Shown here one piece after another: positions 23,707 through 36,300 of a stretch of DNA of 64,000 bases (within the stretch, counting starts at the first letter, position 1; every line of letters begins with the position of its first letter). The position numbers were made by a program, and so were the translations under genes. The DNA is taken from positions 18,677,572 to 18,741,571 of the forward strand of contig CM044879.1 in assembly GCA_024500155.1 (NCBI GenBank). Direction: 5' to 3'. Below the pieces are notes generated by a model, which was not told the origin of the DNA, searched no databases, and saw nothing but the letters and a program-made list of their open reading frames with translations. The stretch comes from Chenopodium formosanum. Lineage: Eukaryota > Streptophyta > Magnoliopsida > Caryophyllales > Amaranthaceae.

Positions 23707-24744
23707 ACATTCATATTCATATCTATGCATGATTGAGTCAAAGAATATCCAATGCTTACCCTTACCCATTTAGAGCTAGACTTGGGGGCTTGAACCCACA
23801 TCTCTTAGCTTTCCCAGCCTAACGAGAGTCATCATCTTTGACTCTTCTCACATCTATTTCTATCACCACAACCTTTGCAGCCAACCTTAGTATCACATTC
23901 ACACACTTCACTCACACATACATAGCCATATCATCCTTCCCTTTAAGAACCCTTTATCATGAAATCTTGTTTCAACACTGTGCATGTCATCATCTTTCAA
24001 GACAACATTCATTAGAAGAAACATTGTACACTTGCCTAGCTTCCTGACCTGAGCAATATTCATTGTTTCACACATCGCATAATGTGCTGAGCAACATTTA
24101 TAAATCATGCAAAGAATATCGTGCTTAGCTCCTTGACCTAATCAACATTCCTTATGCAATACACATCGATCACTTCATCTATATACGTTCTTAGCTTCCA
24201 GACCTAAGCGACATTCGAGATCATTTCTGTACACCATATATGATGCTTAGCTCCATGACCTAAGATAATTCATCTATCGTGTCACATGATGTAATTGTCC
24301 TTAGCCTCCTGGCCTAAGAACATGTATCATGCATACCTTATCTTGAAGACGAGCAGTTCAATCTGACAAGAAGAAAATCCATGCGATTCATTTCTCTTTG
24401 CTCAACGAGGAAGTTTTAAACTTCTTTTCCTTTTTCGTATTTTTCTTTTGGGGAAGTTCAAAAACTTTTTCAAAATTTTCTCATTAAGGGAAGTTCGAAA
24501 ATTAAACTATTTTTTCATGTCTCTCTTTTTCGAGATAAAGTCGGTACCCTCCACTCATGACAAAAATGACGGAAAATTTTTGCTTTTGCATCTTCGTTTG
24601 CTTGTGTATGCGCACACACTCAAACTATACACACACAATCACAAGTCATACCCACATATCATGTCGTGTCAAGTCGAGCTTGGTCAAGTCAATTATAGTC
24701 CTATACGAGTCCCTTGGCAAATTTTATTTTGCAGGTCTCAATTA

Positions 24745-25000
24745 CAGCCCACGTCTGGGGACAAGCGGACCATTACCAGCCCACGTCCGGGGAAAAGCGG
24801 ACCACTTATAGCCCATGTCCGGGGACAAGCGGACCATTTACAGCCCAAGTTCGGGGACAAGCGGACCATCTACAGCCTACGTCCGGGACAAGCGGACCAT
24901 CTACAGCCCACGTTCAGTGACAAGCGAATGTTTTACAGCCCACGTTCGGGGACAAGCGAACCAACTACAGCCCACGTTCGAGGACAATCGAACCATCTTC
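24745..25000 (+). repeat. 32-bp tandem repeat, about eight units
   Basis: AGCCCACGT-type unit starts lie close to 24746, 24778, 24810, 24842, 24874, 24904, 24937 and 24969, mostly 32 apart. Each unit reads roughly AGCCCACGTCCGGGGACAAG followed by CGGACCATCTAC. The repeats sit in the non-coding 3' half of the element. They have no spacers, so this is not a CRISPR array. Confidence 0.85.
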
Positions 25001-25087
25001 ATTTCAGTGATCATCTCCCAAGCGAAGACGATTCACGACGCAAGGTTCTCAATACACAGAGACTTGCAATTTCATAATCAGACAAGT

Positions 25088-25225
25088 TTTTCCTCAAGCA
25101 TGGATAATTGTCATCTCTCAACTTTCCTCAAGCATGGAAAGTATCCCAACCGGTGAGTTTCTTCAAGCATTGAAAACTGCCAACATCATCTGTCGACTTT
25201 CCTCAAGCATGGAAAGTATCATCCG
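25088..25225 (+). repeat. Irregular TTTCCTCAAGCATGGA repeats
   Basis: TCCTCAAGCATGGA or a close variant occurs near 25090, 25128, 25163 (TTCTTCAAGCATTGAA) and 25200, at spacings of about 36-39. It is a weak tandem repeat just before the 3' end of the element. Confidence 0.6.
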
Positions 25226-25450
25226 GTGGATTCCTTCAAGTATAGGAAGCTACCAAACTCATTTGTCACCGATACACTGGTGTCAGATATGCATTCTATC
25301 CCTTTACTCTTTTATCTGTAATACTAACATTCTTCTGTAGGTATCGGCGTATATATAGTGATTTTGGATCGCCGAACGTCTTGAATCATTCTCCGTCCCA
25401 ATCGACTACTTTAACTATTGTTTTCAAGACTGTCGTTTCTACAAACTCAG

Positions 25451-25466
25451 TCAAAGTGGGGGCTTC
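25451..25466 (+). other. Polypurine tract (PPT)
   Basis: TCAAAGTGGGGGCTTC directly before the LTR start TGTAGACAC. Same as 1005-1020 on the minus strand. Confidence 0.87.
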
Positions 25467-27372
25467 TGTAGACACCTAAAAATGTGTCCCCAAAACCAAA
25501 CCCGATGATGAACATCCTTTCACCGCTATTATTGGTCGGGTTGAGTATGTAATCTTTAGAGTGCTTAAATCCATGTTCCATTCAATACATTTCATAAAAC
25601 AACCCTATTCCTAACCCATTTTCCCAAACCATAACTTATTTCCTCTTTTCGTGCCTTTAAACCCAAAATAATTCATTTCGTGTCCTTTAAAATCATTCAT
25701 TTCGTGTCCATTTTATAAAAACGTTTAGACCAGTTTTTTTTGGCCCATAATCTGGGTCTAATGATTAAATATTTGGATGGGGCTTGAAAAGAGTTTTCCA
25801 ACGATATATTATAAGCCCAAATCCGAGTTATAATGAATAAGTTATGGCCAAAATACTAAATTGAGTCTAAATCGAACCTAAGTCCACCTTACCTACGACC
25901 CAATGATCATGTGGAGGGTCCAAAGGCTTAAATCCCATTCCTAAACCAATTAGGATTAATTGGAAGCTTCTATAAGTTTCTAAAATATCTTAATTATCCT
26001 TTTTGAAAAGATAAGATTAAAGAGTTTAAAATTGAATAAAACTCCTCTAGTAATTCGATTCGAATTAAAAGACGTTCAAAGATTGTCAGATATTATTTTC
26101 GTGCTTTATAGTTTTTATCTAATTCATAGTAGGTTGGATAGCTCTTGAAATTATCTTTCCAATGATATATTATAATATTAATTCGGAGCTATAACGAAAA
26201 AGATATGAGCGAAACACAAAACTCTATCCAAAACTAACACCGTCTCACTATTTCGGCAATATCTTTTATTCTACAAAATATTTTTTCCCTATAAATAGAG
26301 GTCATATCTCCCCTTTTTCAATCATCAACAAGCTTGATCATCAAATCATTCTCTCTTCCTCTCTTCTACACCAAAAATCATTCTCTCTACCTACACTAAA
26401 AATCATTCTCTTGCTCTAGCCTAAATTCTAGCCACCCTATTGTCTCATTTTATATCTTAAGCACTCTAAGGAGTCCATATAATACCCGAACTTCTATACT
26501 TAAACCAAGGCGTGAAAGGTATAATTAACTAAGGTTTTGGACCAAATGAACTCTATTTTTATTTAATTTAATTTCCATTTAATTTATTTTTTATTGAAGT
26601 TACTAACAATTTATTCATGATGTAGCAATTTCAAGGAAAAGCGGAAAGTGAGTAATCAATCACTTCATTACTCTTGTTATTATTTCTTATTGCTAGTATC
26701 ATGATTAGGGTTTATTATTATTTGATTTCACTAACGCTATTATTGTCGAATTTCTTCCAATATTAATGTTTATTCTATTATTTGTTATGATCACCGTATT
26801 GCATGTTAAAGAAAATATGTAATTGAAAATCACACCTAATAAGATAATTTTGACAATCGGTTTAGGTTCCTTTTTAATCTTGTTATTTAATCAAGTGATC
26901 ACCAATATTTTAGAATAATATGTTGCATTAATATTCAACCAATTTAGCATAATAATAGTTTGGAGCGAATTGAATCTTTGTTTGCATGCCTTTGAGATCA
27001 CAGGAATACTTTTCATAATAAGAATCAAGTAGAGGCCATTACGGGCGAATGTGACTCCATGACTCACTTCGTACCATCATCCCCGATCCTCCTTTCGTGG
27101 TTCCGAACCATATGGAGTTAGTACTCTCATGGATTATAAATGGGGTGTTACATTCACGGGTCAATCGTTGTTGCCTTTCGTTGTCCCATAATCGTGGTTG
27201 CCTTAAATTATCCGACAACGGTTTACAAGTTCCTTAAAAAACTTGTTGGCGGCTCCCTACTTTCCTTGTCCCTAATCGTGTCCCTAATCGTTATGTCAAT
27301 TCCCACTTCCTATGAGTGCCAAGCATAATCACAACATGCTTTTACGTAGGCGCACTTAAAACGACGCCTACA
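25467..27372 (+). repeat. 3' LTR of central element (group B)
   Basis: The 1906-bp LTR runs from TGTAGACAC to ACGACGCCTACA. It has a deletion of about 45 bp immediately upstream of the TATA box compared with the 5' LTR (compare 20160-20210 with 26275-26290). TATA box TATAAATAG lies at 26290-26298. Confidence 0.92.
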
Positions 27373-30300
27373 AGCCCGTAACCTCAAAATTCCTCCAAAA
27401 GCGTGGATTTGCCTTCAATTATGAAATTTTTTGACCGTTTTTCGTCCGGAAATAAAAATTGCAAAAATATTTACCATGGTTTCTAATACCCTCCGGGAGT
27501 CCAATTGAGAGGGAGGAACCATCCAATATGCCTTTAAACAATCAATTTACCCGTTCCAAACTTGCACCGATATCATGACCTCAAGCCTACCACGGACATT
27601 TATGGCAACATATAAGGGTCATATATGGTTCAAAACGTCATAATATGACCCTAAGATGTATTTCTAAGGGTCTCAAGACTTTTCGCCACCGGGCCCCGTA
27701 ACCTCAAAATTCCTCAAAAAGCGTGGATAAAGCCTTCAATTTTGGAATATTTAGACCTTTTATCGCTAGAAAATAAAAATTGCCGATATGTTTATTATGG
27801 TTCCTAATACCCTTCAGGAGTCCCATTAAATGGGTGGAACCATCCAATACGCCTTTAAACAGTCAATTTACCCGTTCCAAACTTGAACCGGTATCGTGAC
27901 CTCAAGCCTACCACGGACATTTATGGCAACATATAAGGGTCATACATGCTTCCAAACGTCATTATATGACCCTAAGATGTTGCCCCTACGGTCTCAAGAC
28001 TTTTCGCCACCGGGCCCCGTAAACTCAAAATTCCTCTAAAAGCGTGGCTTATAGCCTTCAATTTTGGAATATTTTTACCTTTTTTTGCCCGAAAATAAAA
28101 ATTGCCGACATGTTTACCATTGTTTCTAATAACCTTCGGGAGTCCAATTGAGTGGGTGGAACAACCCAATATGTCTTTAAACAGTCAATATACCTGTTCC
28201 AAACTTGCACTGATATCGTGACCTCAAGCCTACCACGGACATTTATGGCAACATATAAGGGTCATATATGGTTCCAAACGTCATTATATAACCCTAAGAT
28301 GTATCCCCTAGGGTCTCAAGTCCTTTCGCCACCGGACCCCGTAACCTCAAAAAACGTGGATTATATCTTCAATTTTTGAATTTTTTGACCTTTTTTCGCT
28401 CGAAAATTAAAATTGCCGACATGTTACCATGGTTCCTAATACCCCCAGGGAGTCCAATTATGTGGGTGGAACCATCCAATATGCCTTTAAACAGTCAATT
28501 TACCCGTTCTAAACTTGCACCGATATCGTGACCTCAAGCCTACCACGGATATTTATGGCAACATATAAGGGTCATAAATGGTTCCAAACGTCATTATATG
28601 ACCCTAAGATGTATGCCCAAGGGTCTCAAGACTTTTCGCCACCGAGCCCCGTAACCTCAAAATTCCTCAAAAAGCGTGGATTATAGACTTCAATTTTGGA
28701 ATATTTTGATCTTTTTTCGCCCGGAAATAAAAATTTCCGAGATGTTTACTATGGTTTCTAATACCTTCCGGGAGTCCAATTGAGTGGGTGGAACCATCCA
28801 ATATGCCTTTAAACAGTCAATTTACCCGTTCCAAACTTGCACCGATATCGTGACCTCAAGGCTACCACGGACATTTATGGCAATATATAAGGGTCATATA
28901 TGGTTCCAAACGTCATTATATGACCCTAAGATATATCCCCTAGGGTCTCAAGACCTTTCTCCGCCGGGCCCCGTAACCTCAAAATTCCTCAAAAAACGTG
29001 AATTATACCTTCAATTTTGGAATTTTTTGACCTTTTTTTGCTCTAAAATAAAAATTGCCAACATGTTCACCATGGTTCCTAATACCATCCGGGAGTCCAA
29101 TTGAGTGGGTGGAAACATCCAATATGCCTTTAAACAGTCAATTTACCCGTTCCAAACTTGCACCGATATCGTGACCTCAAGCCTACCACGGACATTTATG
29201 GAAACATATAAGGGTCATATATGGTTCCAAACGTCATTATATGACCCTAACATGTATCCCCTAGGGTCTCAAGACCTTTTTCCACCGGGTCCCGTAACCT
29301 CAAAATTCCTCAAAAAACGTGAATTATACCTTCAAGTTTGGAATTTTTTGACCTTTTTTCGTTCGAAAATAAAAATTGTCGACATGTTTACCATGGTTCC
29401 TAATACTCTCCAAGAGTCCAATTGAGTGGGTGGAAACATCCAATATGCCTTTAAACAGTCAATTTACCGTACCCGTTCCAAACTTGGACCGATATCGTGA
29501 CCTCAAGCCTACCACGGACATTTATGGCAACATATAAGGGTCATATATGGTTCCAAACGTCATTAAATGACCCTAAGATGTGTCCCCCAGGGTCTCAAGA
29601 CTTTTCGCCACCGGGCCCCGTAAACTCAAAATTCCTCAAAAAGCGTGGCTTATAGCCTTCAATTTTGGAAAATTTTGACCTTTTTCGCCCGGAATTAAAA
29701 ATTGCCGAGATGTTTACCATGGTTCCTAATACCCTCTGGGAGTCCCATTGAATGGGTGGAACCATCCAATATGTTTTTAAACAGTCAATTTACCCGTTCC
29801 AAACTTGCACCGATATCGTGACCTGAAGCCTACCACAGACATTTATGGCAACATATAAGGGTCATATATAGTTCCAAACGTCATTATGACCCTAATATGT
29901 ATCCCCTAGGGTCTCAAGACTTTTCACTACCAGGCCCCGGAAACTCAAAATTCCTCAAAAAAGTGTGGATTATAGCCTTCAATTTTGGAAATTTTTGACC
30001 TTTTTTCGCTCGAAAATAAAAATTGCCGACATGTTTACCATGGTTCCTAATAACCTTCGAGAGTCCAATTGAGTGGGTGCAACCATCCAGTATGCATTTA
30101 AACAGTCAATTTACCCGTTCCAAACTTGCACCGATATCGTGACCTCAAGCCTACCACGGACATTTATGGCAACATATAAGGGTCGTATATGGTTCCAAAC
30201 GTCATTATATGACCTTAAGATGTATCCCCTAGGGTCTCAAGACTTTTCGCCACCGAGCCCCGTAACCTCAAAACTCCTCAAAAAGCGTGGATTATAGACT

Positions 30301-33300
30301 TCAATTTTGGAATATTTTGATCTTTTTTCGCCCGGAAATAAAAATTTCCAAGATGTTTACCATGGTTTCTAATACCTTCCGGGAGTCCAATTGAGTGGGT
30401 GGAACCATCCAATATGCCTTTAAACAATCAATTTACCCGTTCCAAACTTGCACCGATATCGTGACCTCAAGGCTACCACGGACATTTATGGCAACATATA
30501 AGTGTCATATATGGTTCCAAACGTCATTATATGACCCTAATATGTATCCCCTAGGGTCTCAAGACTTTTCTCCACCGGGCCCCGTAACCTCAAAATTCCT
30601 CAAAAAACGTGAATTATGCCTTCAATTTTGGAATTTTTTGACCTTTTTTCTCTCTAAAATAAAAATTTCCGACATGTTTATCATGGTTCCTAATACCCTC
30701 CAGGAGTCCAATTGAGTGGGTGGAACCATCCAATATGCCTTTAAACAGTCAATTTACCCGTTCCAAGCTTGCACCGATATCGTGACCTTAAGCCTACCAC
30801 GGACATTTATGGCAACATATAAGGGTCATATATGGTTCCAAACGTCATTATATGACCCTAAGATGTATCCCCTAGGGTCTCAAGACCTTTCACCACCGGG
30901 CCCCGTAACCTCAAAATTCCTCAAAAAAGCGTGGATTATAGCCTTCAATTTTGGAATTTTTAGACCTTTTTCGCTAGAAAATAAAAATTGCCGATATGTT
31001 TATTATGGTTCCTAATACCCTTCAGGAGTCCCATTGAATGGGTTGAGCCATCCAATATGCCTTTAAACAGTCAATTTACCCGTTCCAAACTTGCACCGAT
31101 ATCGTGACCTCAAGCCTACGACGGACATTTATGGCGACATATAAGGGTCATACATGCTTCCAAACGTCATTATATGACCCTAAGATGTATCCCCTAGGGT
31201 CTCAAGACTTTTCGCCACTAGGCCCCGTAAACTCAAAATTCCTCAAAAAGCGTGGCTTATAGCCTTCAATTTTGGAATATTTTGACCTTTTTTTGCTCGG
31301 GAAAAAAACTTTCTGAGATGTTTACCATGGTTTCTAATACCTTCCGGGAGTCCAATTGAGTGGGTGGAACCATCCAATATGCCTGTAAACAATCAATTTA
31401 CCTGTTCCAAACTTGCACCGATATCGTGACCTCAAGCTTACCACAAACATTTATGGCAACATATAAGGGTCATATATGGTTCCAAACGTCATTATATGAC
31501 CTTAAGATGTATCCCCTAGGGTCTGAAGACCTTTCGTCACCGGGCCCCGTAACCTCAAAATTACTCAAAAAACGTGGATTATACCTTCAATTTTGGAATT
31601 TTTTGACCTTTTTTCGCTCTAAAATAAAAATTGCCGACATGTTTAACATGGTTCCTAATACCCTCCGGGAGTCCAATTGAGTGGGTGGAAACATCCAATA
31701 TCCCTTTAAACAGTCAATTTACCCGTTCCAAACTTGCACCGATATCGTGACCTCAAGCCTACCACGGACATTTACGGCAACATATAAGGGTCATATATGG
31801 TTCCAAACGTCATTATATGACCCTAATATGTATCCCCTAGGGTCTCAAGACTTTTCTCCATCGGGCCCCGTAAACTCAAAATTCCTCAAAAAGCGTGGGT
31901 TATAGCCTTCAATTTTGGAATATTTTGATATTTCTTCGCCCGGAAATAAAAATTTCCGAGATACTTACCATGGTTTCTAATACCTTCCGGGAGTCCAATT
32001 GAGTGGCTGGAACCATCCAATATGCCTTTAAACAGTCAATTTACCCGTTCCAAACTTGCACCGATATCGTGACCTCAAGCCTACCACGGACATTTATGGA
32101 AACATCTAAGGGTCATATATGGTTCCAAACGTCATTATATGACCCTAAGACGTATCCTCTAGGGTCTCAAGACCTTTCTCCACCGGGCCTCGTAACCTCA
32201 AAATTCCTCTAAAAACGTGAATTATGTCTTCAATTTTGGAATTTTTTGACCTTTTTTCGCTCTAAAATAAAAATTGCCGACATGTTTACCATGGTTCCTA
32301 ATACCCTCTGGGAGTCTAATTGAGTGGGTGGAAACATCCAGTATTCCTTTAAACAGTCAATTTACCCGTTCCAAACTTGCACCGATATCGTGACCTCAAG
32401 CCTACCACGGACATTTATGGCAACATATAAGGGTCATAAATGGTTCCAAACGTCATTATATGACCCTAAGATGCATCCCCTAGGGTCTAAAGACTTTTAT
32501 CCATCGGGCCCCGTAAACTCAAAATTCCTCAAAAAGCATGGCTTATAGCCTTCAATTTTGGAACATTTTGATCTTTCTTCGCCCGGAAATAAAAATTTCC
32601 GAGATGTTTACCATGGTTTCTAATACCTTCCGGGAGTCCAATTGAGTGGGTGGAAACATCCAATATGCCTTTAAACAGTCAATTTACCCGTTCCAAACTT
32701 GCACCGATATCGTGACCTCAAGCCTACCACGGACATTTTTGGAAACATATAAGGGACATATATGGTTCCAAACGTCATTATATGACCCTAAGATGTATCC
32801 CCTAGGGTCTCAAGACCTTTCTCCACCGGGCCACGTAACCTCAAAATTCCTCAAAAAACGTGAATTATGCCTTCAATTTTGGAATTTTTTGACCTTTTTT
32901 CGCTCTAAAATAAAAATTGCCGACATGTTTAACATGGTTCCTAATACCCTCCGGGAGTCCAATTGAGTGGGTGGAAACATCCAATATCCCTTTAAACAGT
33001 CAATTTACCCGTTCCAAACTTGCACCGATATCGTGACCTCAAGCCTACCACGGACATTTACGGCAACATATAAGGGTCATATATGGTTCCAAACGTCATT
33101 ATATGACCCTAATATGTATCCCCTAGGGTCTCAAGACTTTTCTCCATCGGACCCCGTAAACTCAAAATTCCTCAAAAAGCGTGGGTTATAGCCTTCAATT
33201 TTGGAATATTTTGATATTTCTTCGCCCGGAAATAAAAATTTCCGAGATGTTTACCATGGTTTCTAATACCTTCCGGGAGTCCAATTGAGTGGCTGGAATC

Positions 33301-36300
33301 ATCCAATATGCCTTTAAACAGTCAATTTACCCGTTCCAAACTTGCACCGATATCGTGACCTCAAGCCTACCACGGACATTTATGGAAACATATAAGGGTC
33401 ATATATGGTTCCAAACGTCATTATATGACCCTAAGACGTATCCTCTAGGGTCTCAAGACCTTTCTCCACCGGGCCTCGTAACCTCAAAATTCCTCAAAAA
33501 ACGTGAATTATATCTTCAATTTTGGAATTTTTTGACCTTTTTTCGCTCTAAAATAAAAATTGCCGACATGTTTACCATGGTTCCTAATACCCTCTGGGAG
33601 TCTAATTGAGTGGGTGGAAACATCCAATATGCCTTTAAACAGTCAATTTACCCGTTCCAAACTTGCACCGATATCGTGACCTCAAGCCTACCACGGACAT
33701 TTATGGCATCATATAAGGGTGATATATGGTTCCAAACGTCATTATATGACCCTAAGATGTATCCCCTAGGGTCTCAAGACTTTTCTCCATCGGGCCCCGT
33801 AAACTCAAAATTCCTCAAAAAGCGTGGCTTATAGCCTTCAATTTTGGAATATTTTGACTTTTTTTCGCCCAGAAATAAAAATTACCGAGATGTTTACCAT
33901 GGTTCCTAATACACTCTGGGAGTCCCATTGAAAGGGTGGAACTGTCCAATATGCCTTTAAACAGTTAATTTACCCGTTCCAAACTTGCACCGATATCGTG
34001 ACCTCAAGCCTACCACGGACATTTTTGGAAACATATAAGGGACATATATGGTTCCAAGTGTCATTATATGACCCTAAGATGTATCCCCTAGGGTCTCAAG
34101 ACTTTTCTCCACCGGGCCCCGTAACCTCAAAATTCCTCAAAAAACGTGAATTATGCCTTCAATTTTGGAATTTTTTGACCTTTTTTCGCTCTAAAATAAA
34201 AATTGCCGACATGTTTAACATGGTTCCTAATACCCTCCGGGAGTCCAATTGAGTGGGTGGAAACATCCAATATCCCTTTAAACAGTCAATTTACCCGTTC
34301 CAAACTTGCACCGATATCGTGACCTCAAGCCTACCACGGACATTTATGGCAACATATAAGGGTCATATATGGTTCCAAACGTCATTATATGACCCTAATA
34401 TGTATCCCCTAGGGTCTCAAGACTTTGCTCCATCGGGCCCCGTAAACTCAAAATTCCTCAAAAAGCGTGGGTTATAGCCTTCAATTTTGGAATATTTTGA
34501 TATTTCTTCGCCCGGAAATAAAAATTTCCGAGATGTTTACCATGGTTTCTAATACCTTCCGGGAGTCCAATTGAGTGGCTGGAACCATCCAATATGCCTT
34601 TAAACAGTCAATTTACCCGTTCCAAACTTGCACCGATATCGTGACCTCAAGCCTACCACGGACATTTATGGAAACATATAAGGGTCATATATGGTTCCAA
34701 ACGTCATTATATGACCCTAAGACGTATCCTCTAGGGTCTCAAGACCTTTCTCCACCGGGCCTCGAAACCTCAAAATTCCTTAAAAAACGTGAATTATGTC
34801 TTCAATTTTGGAATTTTTTGACCTTTTTTCGCTCTAAAATAAAAATTGCCGACATGTTTACCATGGTTCCTAATACCCTCTGGGAGTCTAATTGAGTGGG
34901 TGGAAACATCCAGTATTCCTTTAAACAGTCAATTTACCCGTTCCAAACTTGCACCGATATCGTGACCTCAAGCCTACCACGGACATTTATGGCAACATAT
35001 AAGGGACATATATGGTTCCAAACGTCATTATATGACCCTAAGATGTATCCCCTAGGGTCTCAAGACTTTTCTCCACCGGGCCCCGTAACCTCAAAATTCC
35101 TCAAAAAACGTGAATTATGCCTTCAATTTTGGAATTTTTTGACCTTTTTTCGCTCTAAAATAAAAATTGCCGACATGTTGAACATGGTTCCTAATACCCT
35201 CCGGGAGTCCAATTGAGTGGGTGGAAACATCCAATATCCCTTTAAACAGTCAATTTACTCGTTCCAAACTTGCACCGATATCGTGACCTCAAGCCTACCA
35301 CGGACATTTACGGCAACATATAAGGGTCATATATGGTTCCAAACGTCATTATATGACCCTAATATGTATCCCTTAGGGTCTCAAGACTTTTCTCCATCGG
35401 GCCCCGTAAACTCAAAATTCCTCAAAAAACGTGGGTTATAGCCTTCAATTTTGGAATATTTTGATATTTCTTCGCCCGGAAATAAAAATTTCCGAGATGT
35501 TTACCATGGTTTCTAATACCTTCCGGGAGTCCAATTGAGTGGCTGGAGCCATCCAATATGCCTTTAAACAGTCAATTTACCCGTTCCAAACTTGCACCGA
35601 TATCGTGACCTCAAGCCTACCACGGACATTTATGGAAACATATAAGGGTCATATATGGTTCCAAACGTCATTATATGACCCTAAGACGTATCCTCTAGGG
35701 TCTCAAGACCTTTCTCCACCGGGCCTCGTAACCTCAAAATTCCTCAAAAAACGTGAATTATTATCTTCAATTTTGGAATTTTTTGACCTTTTTTCGCTCT
35801 AAAATAAAAATTGCCGACATGTTTACCATGGTTCCTAATACCCTCTGGGAGTCTAATTGAGTGGGTGGAAACATCTAGTATTCCTTTAAACAGTCAATTT
35901 ACCCGTTCCAAACTTGCACCGATATCGTGACCTCAAGCCTACCACGGACGTTTATGGCAACATATAAGGGTCATATATGGTTCCAAACGTCATTATATGA
36001 CCCTAAGATGCATCCCCTAGGGTCTCAAGACTTTTATCCATCGGGCCCCGTAAACTCAAAATTCCTCAAAAAGCATGGCTTATAGCCTTCAATTTTGGAA
36101 TATTTTGATCTTTCTTCGCCCGGAAATAAAAATTTCCGAGATGTTTACCATGGTTTCTAATACCTTCCGGGAGTCCAATTGAGTGGGTGGAAACATCCAA
36201 TATGCCTTTAAACAGTCAATTTACCCGTTCCAAACTTGCACCGATATCGTGACCTCAAGCCTACCACGGACATTTTTGGAAACATATAAGGGACATATAT

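Larger units (their letters stand above)
21319..25450 (+). other. Non-coding internal region of central element
   Basis: No recognisable protein. The leader part (21480-21680) matches the leaders of the other two elements around the hairpin. From about 22600 on it resembles, in reverse, the left element's 2480-4236. Simple tracts lie at 21782-21840 (T-rich), 23026-23048 (A-rich) and 23455-23480. Two small tandem repeats lie at 24745-25000 and 25088-25225. The frames open across 24450-25150 come from the 32-bp repeat and differ in all three phases, so they are not taken as a gene. Confidence 0.7.
19350..27372 (+). mobile_element. Complete non-coding Tat-type LTR retrotransposon (group B)
   Basis: Plus-strand element with 5' LTR 19350-21297, PBS 21301-21318, 4.15-kb internal region, PPT 25451-25466 and 3' LTR 25467-27372. 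No gag or pol domain is present, so it is a LARD-like derivative. It keeps the leader hairpin and the conserved post-coding motif. The flanks are satellite: GGGCCCC before and AGCCCGTAACC after, so insertion was at the same monomer position as the other copies, although the target duplication is not exact. I counted five differences in the first 150 bases of the two LTRs, so it is a moderately young insertion. Confidence 0.92.

Noticed and set aside
24745..25000. CRISPR-like array of 32-bp repeats
   Set aside because: Units are directly adjacent with no unique spacers, no cas genes are present, and the context is a plant retrotransposon.
24448..25156. Protein-coding gene of about 209 codons
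   Set aside because: Open frames occur in all three forward phases over the same 32-bp repeats, as expected when a repeat without stop codons is tandemly copied. No domain is seen.
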